Assembly: GCA_003290165.1 (NCBI GenBank)
Contig: QNQO01010705.1
Span: 1-64,000, forward strand
DNA length: 64,000 bases
Source of the DNA: Berberis thunbergii
Lineage: Eukaryota; Streptophyta; Magnoliopsida; Ranunculales; Berberidaceae
Reading direction: 5' to 3'
Shown here: positions 46,258 to 57,247 of the stretch, one piece after another
How the letters are laid out: each line of letters begins with the position of its first letter
How positions within the stretch are numbered: position 1 is the first letter of the stretch
Position numbers and translations under genes: made by a program
The notes under the pieces: model-generated
Told to the model about the DNA's origin: nothing
Databases searched by the model: none
Seen by the model: the letters and a program-made list of their open reading frames with translations, nothing else

Positions 46258-46773
46258 AGACAAGTGGGTGGGTATTAGCCGTTACGTGGTGGTGAGACCA
46301 CACCGTTACAACGTTAAATATCTTTTGAATTTCGAAATTTGAACCGGATATGGGATATTAGCTGGCATGACTGTTTTGGAATTTGTAATTTGAAATTTGA
46401 AATTCTTTTAAAGCGGGAGGACGACTTAATTTTGCGTAAGGATGTGGGGGATAAGATGAGAGGCCCGGGAGAAGCACTGGCGTCCATGTGGAGAAGATAG
46501 AGATGAAAATCTTCATATCCTATATTCTGGTGTTCATCTTGGGATCTAAAATAAATAATTAAATAAAAATATTAATAATTAATATTAATAAATTAGTTCG
46601 GGACGGGATTGGCGGGATTGAAAATCTTCATCCCATCCCATCCCATTCTAGATCGGGACGGGACGGGATCGGGATGAAATTATTCAATCCCATTAAGACC
46701 CGAAAAAATCGGGACGGGACGAGATCGGAACGGGAACGGGATCGCGGGATGGGATGCCTGCCCTAATCACTAT

Positions 46774-47425
46774 TCACCTACATATTGAATTTTCTTGTAA
46801 ATATGATAGAATTAGGAGGACATTTTGGGCAACCCGAAAATCAGGTTAAAAACACACAAAAACATTGTTCCTAAGCCCAACTCTCATTATAAAATTTAGA
46901 TATAATGAAAAAAAAAAAACTCATATAAACTTTAAATATCTCGAAATATTAAAATAAATGAGAGAAAATAATCTAAGGAAGTAATTCACCGTTTCTCATT
47001 CATTCTTATTTCTCATTAGTGGATCCTTTATGTCATGGGCACCACCATACAATTTTCACATAGGTCATTAAATTATCAAATATGAAAATAAATTATGAGA
47101 ATTATTTAATTTGAGCGAAAAATGAAACTTTTTATTGGCATGAGCACTTTTGGTGTTAGTAGGAAATCCTCCTGAGACCTCCAAGAATGCCTATTGCTTA
47201 CGGTGGATGCTCTAAGAACATCCATCCATCCGTCGAGGAACGGAGTTTGAAGCATGAGTTTTTAGTCCACGTGTCACATTAAAAAATATGTGATTGAGGT
47301 ACTCGGAAAATAGTACACTTTTTTTTCCCCTTATCTCCACGAAGACAGACAAATAGTCTGCTTTTGGTCAAACTCTGTCAAACTCTTCTCTCCGCTCTCT
47401 CTTCCATTCCATGACTGCTTCCATA
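46774..47425. other. Spacer, no gene seen
   Basis: A+T-rich. TTACGGTGGATGCTCTAAG near 47198 resembles the end of a common plant MITE type (GAGCATCCAC...), but its partner end was not found. Confidence 0.4.
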
Positions 47426-47430
47426 GGCAT

Positions 47431-48232
47431 TGTGGATGCAAATTTCCATCGGATCACGTACTAATCACGTGGAGCAATCTGCATAAGATAGAAGTTAATT
47501 CTTGATACCGGTGTGGTGCTTGCCTCGGGGACTCCAATGCCAAAGTTAGAACAATGGCTATTTATATAGGAAGAATGAGTAATCTGTCGGCAGATGAGTG
47601 AGACACATGGCAGATTAGTGAGTCATCTGCTTGAAGACGGTTGTAACTTATCTTAGGTAGTTGTAACTTCTCTCAGGTAGTTGTAACCTCCCATTGGTTG
47701 TTGTAACTTCCTGTTTGGTGACACATCTCTTGCAAGCTTCCGATGTCAAAGTTAGAACAATGTCTTCAAAAAAATGTTTATATCTCTACATTTTAAGAGA
47801 GAATTCTTAATCAAGAAAGAGTTACCTCCAAATGGCTTTGTGTTTAGCTATTTATAGAGGCAGAATGAGTAATCTGTCGGCAGATGAGTGAGACACGTGG
47901 CAGATTAGTGAGTCATCTGCTTGAAGGCGGTTGTAACTTATCTTAGGTAGTTGTAACTTTTCTCAGGTAGTTGTAACCTCCCATTGGCGATTGTAAGTTC
48001 ATGTTGGTGACATCTCTCAACTGAGCATGGTGGTCAGCGCTGAACACTAATCCTCTGCTGAGAAAAGAATATTCTGCTGAGCTATACTAGGTCTAGACTT
48101 GTGTTGCATTGAGCCCAAACTTGGGTTTTTTCTTTTTGTGACTTTCATGGTAATTTTTGGGCTTCTCGAGAACAACCCAAATCTTTAGGCTTATTTATCC
48201 TGTACGACCAAGGATTATTTTTGACTCCCACA
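47431..48232 (-). repeat. 3' LTR (left), with internal promoter duplication
   Basis: At 802 bp it is longer than its partner because about 290 bp is duplicated in tandem: 47560-47760 and 47848-48010 both contain GCTATTTATA...GAATGAGTAATC, TCTGTCGGCAGATGAGTGAG and GTTGTAACTTATCTTAGG. The minus-strand TATAAATA box is thereby doubled, though the outer copy is altered (TATTTATATAGG). Confidence 0.85.
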
Positions 48233-50740
48233 AATGCCTCTCATCTCCTTTGCTTTTGAGCTGACCGTTTTTCTTTCCCTTCTTACTTAAAAGCAGGGGA
48301 GATGTTGTCACGCCCCGATTTTTCGAAGAAAACGAAATTCAAAAATCCACGTAGGATTATCCGTTTCCCCAAAACTCGGGACGTAAAATTCAATAACGAC
48401 AGAAACATTTAGCAGCAATGACAAAATATAGTTCAGAAAATAGGAACAAACTAAATTTTTAAACAAAACTCTAACCAGGAAAAACTGACGTCGCTATCCT
48501 CACTAGCAAACTCCCGTAACGCTGCTTAAAAGTCTATAAACTGGAAAGGCTAATCGGCTACATTCTCAAAGGAATGTACCCAAGAAGCAAAAGCTCACTT
48601 GGGTCAGCAATAAAGCTGGTGTGAGAAATCTTCATCCCAAAATCAATAAAATTGCACGTGATAAACATCAAGCTAACACAAACAATACACAAACACACCA
48701 ACAGGTAGTTCCTCAACGAGGCAAAGGTGTCACACAAGAAAACACAGTCCAAAGAATTTAGTTCCTCATCGAGGCCAGCATATCATCTCAATTAAGTAAA
48801 AATGCATTTACTTGTACTTACCATATAGGAGTCGACTATGGCAAGTCTAACCTGCAGAAACATTAGTGGACTTGCCATCCTGCATAAAAATATTAGAAAC
48901 AATGGAACACAATTTATTCATTTTTATTTGAATTAGGTTTATCTTTTAATGGATTGATCACTTAAACGATACCACATTCGCACCACCTCCGTGCCGAACA
49001 TACATGCCCGTATGCCTCTCTCATATAAAGGAGGACTACTCTGTCATCCATGCCCAAGTGTGGACATCACATACAGGCATGCATCGCGGATACTCTTAAC
49101 TATATGAGTATCAAAAGCCACCCTTGGGCTATCAATGCGCATAAACTCACGTCACATTTTTTACGGATAAATAACAAAGCCTATTTTGGGCATACAAATT
49201 CACCACATTTCCGCAAGACTAACTCGAAGGTTATTTTAGTTTCTCTAGTAAGAAATGGGTGCCCCAACTCCGCAAGATGACCCACTGGTCATTTAGTTTC
49301 TCTAGTAAGAGAGGGGAAATAATAAACAAAAGAGATGTGGTAGTTCTAAGTGATACAAGTCCAAGTGGTTTATATTTTCCAGAAATCAAGGTTTACCAAT
49401 ATCATTTATTTTTCAAAATTCAGAATTCTTCCACAATGACATTTTGTAATACATGAATTGATTCACAATCTATTCACCCACATTTTTGGGGAAAACATAG
49501 CATATTCATTAATCGTGCTATGTAACAATATGGCAATCAAGCCACTCCTTGATTCAAATGTCTAAATTTTTCATAATGCATAAAGAAGTCAATATGCATA
49601 CAAATCTCCAAATTCACCACAATGCATTAATATTCATCAACCATTCAAACACCAACCAAACAAAGTCACACCCAATCAATAAAATGGTAAACATGTGTGA
49701 CCCCAAACATGAACCCAGCAAGCTAGGAAAATCTCACACATCAAACATATCAAAAATATTTGAGATCAAACGTTTGCAGCACAAAACACCACAAATAAGG
49801 CAACCTCATTATCAAACATGTCTAAAATCTCACAATTGGATTACCTGAAATGAAACCCGTCATTTCCATACAAGCAATATACATACAGTATACAAATACA
49901 CCAATTAAAATGACTAGCCCTAAGATAACCCCCCTTCCAATGTTAACATGAAAATTCTTCACAACAGTATGGATTCAATTTAATCCTTCAATGTTTCCTA
50001 TCATCAACCTCTTTCTCTCCCTAATACAACTTCAAATGGGTTACTTCCACACATGTTGCCATCACATAAATCAAACAACCCCATAACTCCCTCAATGACA
50101 TGAATAAGGATCATTTTCACCACTAAAATGGAATACTTTTAATTATGTGATATGATTTTCTACCTTTGCATATGTTAAGACTCGATCCACCTCACTTGTC
50201 GTTTAATTACCATGTTGAACACACAAAACTGATATATAAGTTCTGAATATATATTTCTTATGATGATCCAATTAGATATGTTTTATTCAACTCTTTCAAT
50301 CATGAGTATCCAACCAAGGGTAAAATATGACAATGGCTAAGAGACGAAGGACTATGAGTTTAGAATATTCAATCATACTTAACATCTATCAAATCAATTA
50401 GAATAAGGATGAATATATCCCCACTGAATTGCTCATCCAAAGAGATAAAGGGCTAAGAGTTTCACTTACACCTTACACCCAAAACCTTTGAAATGGAATT
50501 TAAATCAAGCAATATAACAAGCCTAAAAATCCAATCCAAAATCATCAAGGACACACAAATACCGGTTAGCACACCGCCAAACCAAAATCCAAATCATAAC
50601 CACACATCCTCGCAACAAAACTCACAAACCCCATCATCAAATCCTCACAAATACAATCACTAATTTAGTCAAGAAACAATGATTTGCAAAGTACAGATAA
50701 TAAGAAAACTCACAGTAAAAGAGGAAGAATGAAGAAAACT

Positions 50741-50937
50741 CACTTGATGAAATCACCAATGATTTGCGCACCATGCTTAATTGATGAAATTCTAGCACAA
50801 GCACAAAGGTAACTGCTGAAAGTAAATTGATCGAGTTTGATCCCCCTAAACATCATTTTTGTAAAGAGTTGAAGTCCCTCATAGCCCATACCATACCGCA
50901 CATAACCACAAATCAAAGCCGTCCAAGAGTCTTTCTT
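50741..50937 (-). pseudogene. Pentatricopeptide-repeat (PPR) protein fragment
   Basis: The frame reads [20 protein letters not shown], then LQLFTKMMFRGIKLDQFTFS and SYLCACARISSIKHGAQI. This is one and a half PPR motifs with the usual W-x-x-(L/M)-I-x-G-Y, LF-x-x-M and FTFSS-x-L-x-A-C-A landmarks. It fuses directly to the chaperonin-60 fragment at about 50935 without an obvious intron. It is a relic and lacks the rest of the protein. Confidence 0.75.
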
Positions 50938-51195
50938 TGATTGCAGGGACACATTCAGACAGATGAACCAATATAACACCACCACCAGGAACAATTCCCT
51001 CTTCAATAACAGCAAAGGTGGCATTCTTTGCATCCTCAATGCGGAGCTTACGATCCTCAAGCTCAATTTCTGTAGCAGCACCTACCTTTATGACTGCAAC
51101 TCCACCTGACAGCTTGGCAATTCTCTCAGCCAGCTTCTCAGAATCATAGACAGAGTCTGTTTCTGACAACTCCTTTTCAATACACTTAATCCCCT
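50935..51195 (-). pseudogene. Chloroplast chaperonin-60 alpha fragment
   Basis: The minus-strand frame reads [40 protein letters not shown] and [20 protein letters not shown], then [20 protein letters not shown]. This is the conserved intermediate/equatorial region of the plastid Cpn60 alpha subunit, including the ATP-site GGG motif. Only about 87 residues of roughly 540 remain. It joins a PPR fragment on one side and unknown sequence (frame up to 51389) on the other. Confidence 0.85.
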
Positions 51196-52099
51196 TCAAA
51201 AGGTAACAAGTGTTTGTAATGATTTTCAACAAACTTATCCCATTGTCTCTTCGTAGACATCTGATAAAATTGAGCAACACAATGGAGATTCACATGACCC
51301 ATCCACAAGGATGGCGCACACAAATCAAGATATGGTCCAAAGCAAACATCCAATACAAAGATGTAAGATGAGGATAGGCCACTCACCATTATTCATAATT
51401 TTGCTTAAATACCCTTTCACAAAGCTAACAGTTTCTTTACAATACATCTAAAAGTCATTTGCCCCAAATTCATATTCTAGAAAGTTCTTAATCTCCCATC
51501 ACCAAACTCATTGCTTCCTTTATCCTCATCACGCGATTCCCATCGCCGCCATCGAAAAAGAAAACGTAAAGGAGAAAAAGAAGAAGAGAAAGAAAAAAAA
51601 TAGGGTTTTCTCTTTATAGGGTGGGTGGCTATTCGCCCCCACTGAACTTCTGAAAACCCCCTTCTAAACTCACCAAATAAAACCTTAAATTTTGAAATTC
51701 ACATTCAATTAAATGTAACCTTATTTTATTTAATTCAAAATAAAATAAATTAGTTTTATGAAATTCAGGGGTGTTACATATGTATTTTCACTGAGGAGCC
51801 CCGCCAAAAATAGAAGTAGAATGCCTATGATATTGCTTATTTATCTGTCTCTATTGATACAAGTAAATGATCTGCATGTATAGGCTTCTGCTGCAGATGA
51901 GATGCTACCGAATGACTCATACATAGTCATTTTATGGGCTGTTGGACTTTGTCTAAATAGAGGATCATCCTTAGGTGAATAAAACAAGTCATGCTCTGGC
52001 TTCTTGGTGATTTGACGACCCATCCACCTATAAAATGTCACATATCTTTAGGTTGACCTGCCACTGTTTCAGCATGAGTTGAGGAGTCTTCATTTATCG

Positions 52100-52330
52100 A
52101 AGGACGCGACCCTGATCTGCTGGCTGACTTTGTTTCCTCGATTAAGAAGGGAGTGAATTCTACTATGAAATTTGCTAAGGCTTGAGTCTTTATAGTTGTC
52201 ATTGGCCGGTCGATTTTGTTGAAGGACTCAACATTGATCTGCTAGCTGACATTGTTTCCCTGGTTGAGGAGGGAATGAATTCTGCTAAAGCTTGAGCCTT
52301 TAAAGTTGTCCTCAGCCGGTAGATCAAGTC
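52100..52330. repeat. Two-copy ~125-bp tandem repeat in the retrotransposon
   Basis: CTGATCTGCTGGCTGACTTT...GTTTCC, GGAGTGAATTC and TTGCTAA/GCTTGAGTC occur twice in the same order, diverged by substitutions and small indels. Confidence 0.7.
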
Positions 52331-52734
52331 TTATTGGCTCAACTCTATCGCTCATTTCATATGTTTTTACAAGCAATCGGGAGGAAGTTGTGCCCCCAAT
52401 TCTTCGCTGATAAGAACTGAGCCAACTGCTATAGTTGAAACTACCAAGTAGATGTATAGGTCATTTCCTAGATTTGTTTGCTCATCTACTTAATAATCGA
52501 TCCAAAGCTGCTGCTGCTCTAATAGTGAGACTTTGAATTTCTTTTGGAGTTGATGGCGAATTCATGTCAAGTAGTGGTCTTTTTTGCTTTTATGATCCCC
52601 AAACTTTATGGATGTTTGTTTGTCTGTTGACTTATAAATCTCTTTCATGAGTTTCCAATATGCTTAAGTCGGAATTTAAACATATCTTGAGAAATTTAAT
52701 CATGGATTTAAATCTATTTATCTTGGAAATTGCA

Positions 52735-53390
52735 CGAAAATATTGTGTGATCTGCTGACCATTTGACAAAACGTAAAGAGATTTAAGTAGTCCAGAGTAA
52801 GATGTTTCTATGCTCAAGTATTAATTAATTGAATTACCCACTCACGGAGAGTGACATCCTTTACTGAAGTGTGATCCTCTACTGAGGCATTTGGTTTGGT
52901 CTGCTGATCACTTGATTAAACTTAAAACAGATTTCAGTAGTCTCGAGTAAGATTCTTTTATGCATTGAATTACCCACTCACTGATAGTGTCATCCTCTAC
53001 AGAGGCATTTTGCTTGTGTGGTCTACAGACCACTTGACTAAACTTAAACGAATTTGAGCAGTCTTGAGTAAGATGTTTTTAAACATTGAATTACCACTCA
53101 CTGAGAGTGTCATCCTCTATTGGGGTGTGATCTTCTATTGAGGCATTTTGCTTGTGTGGTCTGCTGATCACTTGACTAAACTTAAACGAATTTAAGTAGT
53201 CTCGAGTAAGATGCTTCTATGCATTGAATTACCCACTTATGAAAAGTGTCATCCTACTAATGCATTTTGCTTGTGTGGTCTGTTGACCAATTGACTAAAC
53301 TTAAACGGATTTAAGTAATTTTGAGTAAGATGCTTTTATGCATTGAATTACCCACTCACGTAGAGTGTCATCATCTACTGAGGTGTACAT
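52735..53390. repeat. ~125-140-bp tandem repeats in the retrotransposon
   Basis: About five units share GTCTGCTGATCACTTGACTA, AACTTAAACGAATTTAAGTA, GAGTAAGATGCTTCTATGCA, ATTGAATTACCCACTCAC and GTGTCATCCTCTACTGAGGC. Some units lack the TGTGATCCTCTATTGAGG sub-repeat. Such arrays are typical of the untranslated parts of large plant Ty3 elements. Confidence 0.85.
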
Positions 53391-54074
53391 AAATATTTGT
53401 ATCTCTGAATGTTTTCTGTTGTATGACATGTAGAACGAATTATCGTATTTCCCTATTTCAACCGAGGAATGCGTGTTCTTTGCTGAAAATCAAAATAATG
53501 TATCATCTGCTGTGGTATATGTAAATATTTGTTCAGATATTTTCTTTGCAAATGTTCTTTCATTGATGGCGGTCTCTTCGGCCAAGGTTGGTTCTTCTCG
53601 TGGAGAATTTGATTGATCGAAACAGAGAACACTGAGGAGTTTCTTGTTGAAGAGATAAAATACAATAAACAAATAAAATACAACCAAGTTTTTCTTACAT
53701 GTACATTGCATTTTTTTCTAAGAAGTTAATAATGAAAAAGCTAGGACGCCTCAACTTCAATCTACTTTGTGAAATGGTCGGTTGCCACAATCATCAGATT
53801 ATTCTGCATCAGAGAGTTTGATTGATCGGAAAAGTCAACTCTGTGTATGTTCTACTGGCTAAGGAGTCTCTTGATGGGGAGCATGTTTTACGTTTGCTGA
53901 AAGTAAGGGAGAACTCTCCAAAATTGTTGATCAACCGAGGGTCAAAGTGTAAAACCAATCTTGGGTCACTCCCTGTAAAGTCATTGCAAATATTTTGCAC
54001 ATAAGTGAATCATCATTTTTGTGTAGAGTCATGAGACTTCGAAAATGCTTCAAGTGTCTCTTGGGATCAAAATC

Positions 54075-55001
54075 TCATTTGAAATGAGTAAAGGTTGGTA
54101 TGGTAAATTTTGCTGGTGGAGAATCTCTTTCAATGTCATTTGTAAAATGTAAAGTGTTTACCAAGGCCACCTCTCTGCGCAGAGTATCATCTGGATTTCT
54201 CATAACTTGTAAATTCATCAACTGCTCTTTGACCATTCGTGCCACATCTTCTGCTCCCAAGGGCTTGTGTGTATCCTGCCGATCAGTCGTATGGTGATTT
54301 CGATTCTGATTATCTGCAGTAGATGACTCCTCATATTCTGAATTTGATTGTGACTTATCTGCATGTGAGTGAGGCAGAGTCTTAATAGGATTCACCTGAA
54401 GGCTTCTCTTGATTTGACGAGCCCCTGAATGTGGGACGTAGGGCAAATCAATGTAGTGATCTAGATCTAGTCCCCTGCATTGTTCGCATCCATCAGAATT
54501 TTGTCTTCTGCGCCGACCACTTATATTGGGTGTAGTCTACGGTCCTAGCCTTGAGTGCATAGTTGCTTGGGAGCCCAACCTTGAGAAGACTCCCATTTGA
54601 GGTCCGAGCCTAGAGTGCACATTTACTCGTGGCTCTAATCTCGAATGAATGCTTCCAGAGGGATTGTTTGGTTATTTATAGAGGCAGAATGAGTAATTTA
54701 CTGGTAGACGACGATGTGTCGTCTGCCTTGGTTGTTCATTCACTAATTGCTCTACCATCTGGGTTTGTTCTTCCAATATTTTGGTCAGATTAGCGATATG
54801 GCCTACAAGATTTTCTTGTTGTGTCAACTCCATTTGGCTTGTGGCAGAATGTTGCGATTGATGGTCAGCAGGCGATGGTAGACCCACTATCAGTGGCTGT
54901 CTGACTGATAAGGGTTGAACCCGTGATGACGATGGCAGCTTAGTATGAGCAGAATACCTTGTAACATTATTTTTGCTAGTTAGTTTTTGAGTTCTCACCA
55001 T
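54075..55001 (-). pseudogene. gag-like remnant of the LTR retrotransposon
   Basis: Two minus-strand frames, 55001-54672 (109 codons, starting MVRTQKLTSKNN, with glutamine-rich VGHIANLTKILEEQTQMVEQ) and 54446-54075 (123 codons, ending PPAKFTIPTFTHFK), look like the N-terminal part of a Ty3-type gag, where a P-x-x-F-x-x-P-x-(F/Y) string precedes the capsid-like domain. They are separated by a disrupted stretch and a 40-bp piece of LTR sequence at 54666-54705. No capsid core or zinc knuckle was seen. Confidence 0.55.
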
Positions 55002-55128
55002 CGTATTGAATTAAAAATAAAAGTGTTTGTGAATGAAATTGAAACTGAATGAAAGTTTTTTTTTTTTTTTGTGAATGAAAGAGAGCATGCAATGAGTTTG
55101 ATTCAAGCTCTCATTGAAAACACCAATT

Positions 55129-55752
55129 TGTGGATGCAAATTTCCGTCGGATCATGTGGAGCAATCTGCATAAGATAAAATCACGTGCTTATAACATGGA
55201 GTAATCTGCATAAGATAGAAATTAATTCTTGACACCGATGTGGTGCCTGCCACGGGGACTCCGATCCAAAGTTAGAACAATGTCTTCGAAAAAATGTTTA
55301 TATCTTTATATTTGAAGAGAGAATTCTGAATCAAGAAAGAGTTACCTCCAAATGGCTTTCTGTTTGGTTATTTATAGAGGCAGAATGAGTAATTTGTTGG
55401 CAGACGAGTGAGACATGTGGTATATTAGTGAGACATGTGGCAGATTAGTGAGTCATCTGCTTGAAGGCAGTTGTAACTTCTCTCAGGTAGTTGTAACTTC
55501 CTGTTTGGTGACACCTCTCTTGCAAGCTTGTGTACTCAGCTGAGCATGGTGGTCAGCGCTGAATACTACTCATCTGTTGAGAAAAAAATATTCTGCTGAG
55601 CTGTACTGGGCCTAAACTTGTGTTGCATTGGGCCCAAACTTGGGCTTTTTCTTTTTGTGACTTTCATGGGTAATTTTTGGACTTCTCGAGAACAACCCAA
55701 ATCTTTAGGCTTCCTTATCCTGTAGGGCCAAAAATTATTTTTGGCTCTCACA
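55129..55752 (-). repeat. 5' LTR (right)
   Basis: A 624-bp LTR matching the left LTR apart from the duplication there. The minus-strand TATA box (CTCTATAAATAAC) lies near 55370-55380. Confidence 0.85.
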
Positions 55753-55757
55753 GGCAC

Positions 55758-56480
55758 TATAGAGAAAGCTACATTGAGAGCCTCAAACATCCCATCAACA
55801 ACCATGGCTATAAAGCTCTTCAATTTCTTCAAATAAACTCAGCAAAGGCACGATTTTTGCCAGCAACATCTTCATAGAACGGAAGAACTGGAAGTCCAGA
55901 GGCTTTGGTTAGGTTCAGTTCGAGACCATTGAAACCATAACCACTCTAAATTTCCTCTTTAATCAAATAAAACTCGTTTGTCATTCTCACCGTCATTTGA
56001 AGATATCATCAATAAACCCATTCACCACAAAAATCAGTTTGGTGAAGGAGGGGCTTTGTATGATGGGTTTTTAGCTGAGAGATATTTCTTGAATGTGTTG
56101 GAGTCATATAAGTTTTGAAAGAGAGATTATGCCGAAGAGGAAAAGGGTTGACTTTTGGATGGATTATGGTGGTGGGATGCCGGTGGTGGTGGAGGTAGGG
56201 TTAATTCGGTCGAGAAAGGATGGCGGTGGCTGCTGATGGTGGCAGGATAAGGGAAGGGTGAAGGTTTCGATGGCGAAGCAATGGTCGACTTTGAGAGGGA
56301 GAGACCATGGATATGGTAGGAATTTTGTAATATGGGCGTGAAATTTCGGTATCTATCTTACAATTCAAAGTGCTTATTTACTGTTCATGAACAGTAATCA
56401 CAGACTGTTTGTCCTACATGGCATAAGTAGTCTCACTGGCAGAACTTAAGCGAAAATTTGGAAACCTCGATACTTCCTCT
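55758..56480 (-). pseudogene. Coding-like minus-strand segment interrupted by the LTR element, unidentified
   Basis: On the minus strand, about 55930-55830 reads GLELNLTKASGLPVLPFYED and VAGKNRAFAEFI before a stop, and MVVDGMFEALNVAFSIVP follows; an in-frame continuation lies on the far side of the retrotransposon at 47430-47380. Composition is protein-like, but the family is not recognised and stops are present. Possibly a pseudogene broken by the LTR element. Confidence 0.3.
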
Positions 56481-57147
56481 AACTCTGCCTCTCCCTCTCG
56501 TCCTCATTTGCACCCCAACTCCCTTTCTTCCTCTTTTTTTGAGACCTTCTCCCCTGATTCATCTCATCCATCTCCCCCCAACTCTAAACTCTCATCCATC
56601 TACCCCTATCCCACCATGAAGAAGGACAAAAAAAGGAGAGGCCGAAAGAAGAAGAAGAAGAAGAAGAAAGACCTTCCAGGTAAGATCCTTCTTCTTATTT
56701 TGATTTATGTGGTTTTAAGAGATGGGTCTGTAGAAATTCTGGCTTTTAGGTTTGGGTATGTTTTTGTTGAGTGAGCATCTCGATTTATGGTGTTCTCGGA
56801 GATGATTATGAAGAAATTTTGGGGGTTTTTGTGATGGTTTTGTTGATTTCTATTGTTTGGTGTTGATTTGGTTAAGTTTTATGAGATGGGTATCTCAGAC
56901 TTCTAGATTAATTTCAAATACACCAAAATCTGCCAGAAGATATTTATGGTTCTCAACTCTCCTATACATAACTTACCAATTTCCTTTAGAATTTGCATAT
57001 GTTTTACTTCAATTTTTTGCATTTCAGTATAGTTTATGATTTGGTTGAAATAATCACTTGCATTTGGAGGAATTGTTTGTGTTATGTAAACTATACTGAA
57101 CATATGCAAATCATAAACTATACTGATTGGGCCATGAACATTGAGCA
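56481..57147. other. Spacer with a lysine-rich exon-like piece
   Basis: 56616-56681 reads [22 protein letters not shown] and ends at a donor-like CCAG|GTAAGA. It follows a pyrimidine-rich stretch and could be a first exon, but the rest of a gene is not visible. At 57117-57143 there is a partial duplicate of the VHS-exon string DWAMNIE. Confidence 0.3.
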
Positions 57148-57247
57148 ATGGTGAATTCTTTAGTGGCTCGAGCGACGAGTCAATTGCTCATCGGTCCAGA
57201 TTGGGCCATGAACATTGAGATCTGTGACATTCTCAACAGAGATCCAG
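57148..57247 (+). pseudogene. VHS-domain (TOM1-like) first-exon fragment
   Basis: The exon reads [20 protein letters not shown], then [14 protein letters not shown], and ends at CCAG|GTTAAC, the donor position used in plant TOM1-like genes after R-D-P-G. TOM1-like proteins bind ubiquitinated cargo for endosomal sorting through VHS and GAT domains. The next exon (the Q-A-K-D-V-V-K-G-I-K-K-R-type stretch) was not found in the following kilobase, so this is a stranded first exon. The open frame itself is intact. Confidence 0.8.

Larger units (their letters stand above)
45193..46765. mobile_element. Pack-type hAT-like element carrying an alpha-tubulin gene fragment
   Basis: The element runs from TAGGGGTGGGCACGGGACGG to GGGATGCCTGCCCTA and is flanked by perfect 8-bp duplications ATCACTAT (45185-45192 and 46766-46773). 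About 100 bp at the left and 200 bp at the right match the copies at 29393 and 36638, including AAATTAGTTCGGG, GATTGAAAATCTTCATCCC and TTCAATCCCATTAAGACCCG. Between them is a block absent from the other copies: the promoter, first two exons, two introns and part of exon 3 of an alpha-tubulin gene, reading on the minus strand. Because introns are kept, capture was from DNA, not from a spliced transcript. Confidence 0.92.
48306..51778 (-). mobile_element. Nested long LTR-like unit (solo LTR?), TGTAACACCCC...GGGGCGTGACA
   Basis: Read on the minus strand the unit begins TGTAACACCCCTGAATTTC and ends AATCGGGGCGTGACA, and is flanked by GATGT (48301-48305) and TATGT (51779-51783), 4 of 5 matching. 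A minus-strand CTATAAAGAG box near 51612-51621 is followed by a pyrimidine-rich leader. These are features of long LTRs of Tekay/Del-like Ty3 elements, but a TIR transposon with TGTMACRCCCC ends cannot be excluded. It contains a fused chaperonin-60/PPR gene fragment (50741-51195) in the same orientation. There is no partner LTR or internal domain. Confidence 0.6.
47431..55752 (-). mobile_element. Non-autonomous LTR retrotransposon, minus strand, with nested insertion
   Basis: Two related LTRs (47431-48232 and 55129-55752) start TGTGGATGCAAATTTCC and end in CA on the plus strand. They are flanked by GGCAT (47426-47430) and GGCAC (55753-55757), a 5-bp duplication with one change. Orientation is minus: next to the right LTR is a primer-binding-like TTGGTGTTTTCAATGAGAGC (minus strand), and next to the left LTR a minus-strand polypurine tract (AAAGGAGATGAGAGG). 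Only gag-like frames remain (54075-55001); no protease, integrase or reverse transcriptase was seen. The inner part carries tandem repeats, which is common in Tat/Ogre-type Ty3 elements, so membership there is a guess. A 3.5-kb unit is nested at 48306-51778. Confidence 0.85.

Noticed and set aside
50879..51280. 133-codon frame as an intact chaperonin gene
   Set aside because: Only about 87 codons match chaperonin-60 alpha and the rest is unrelated, so it is a fragment.
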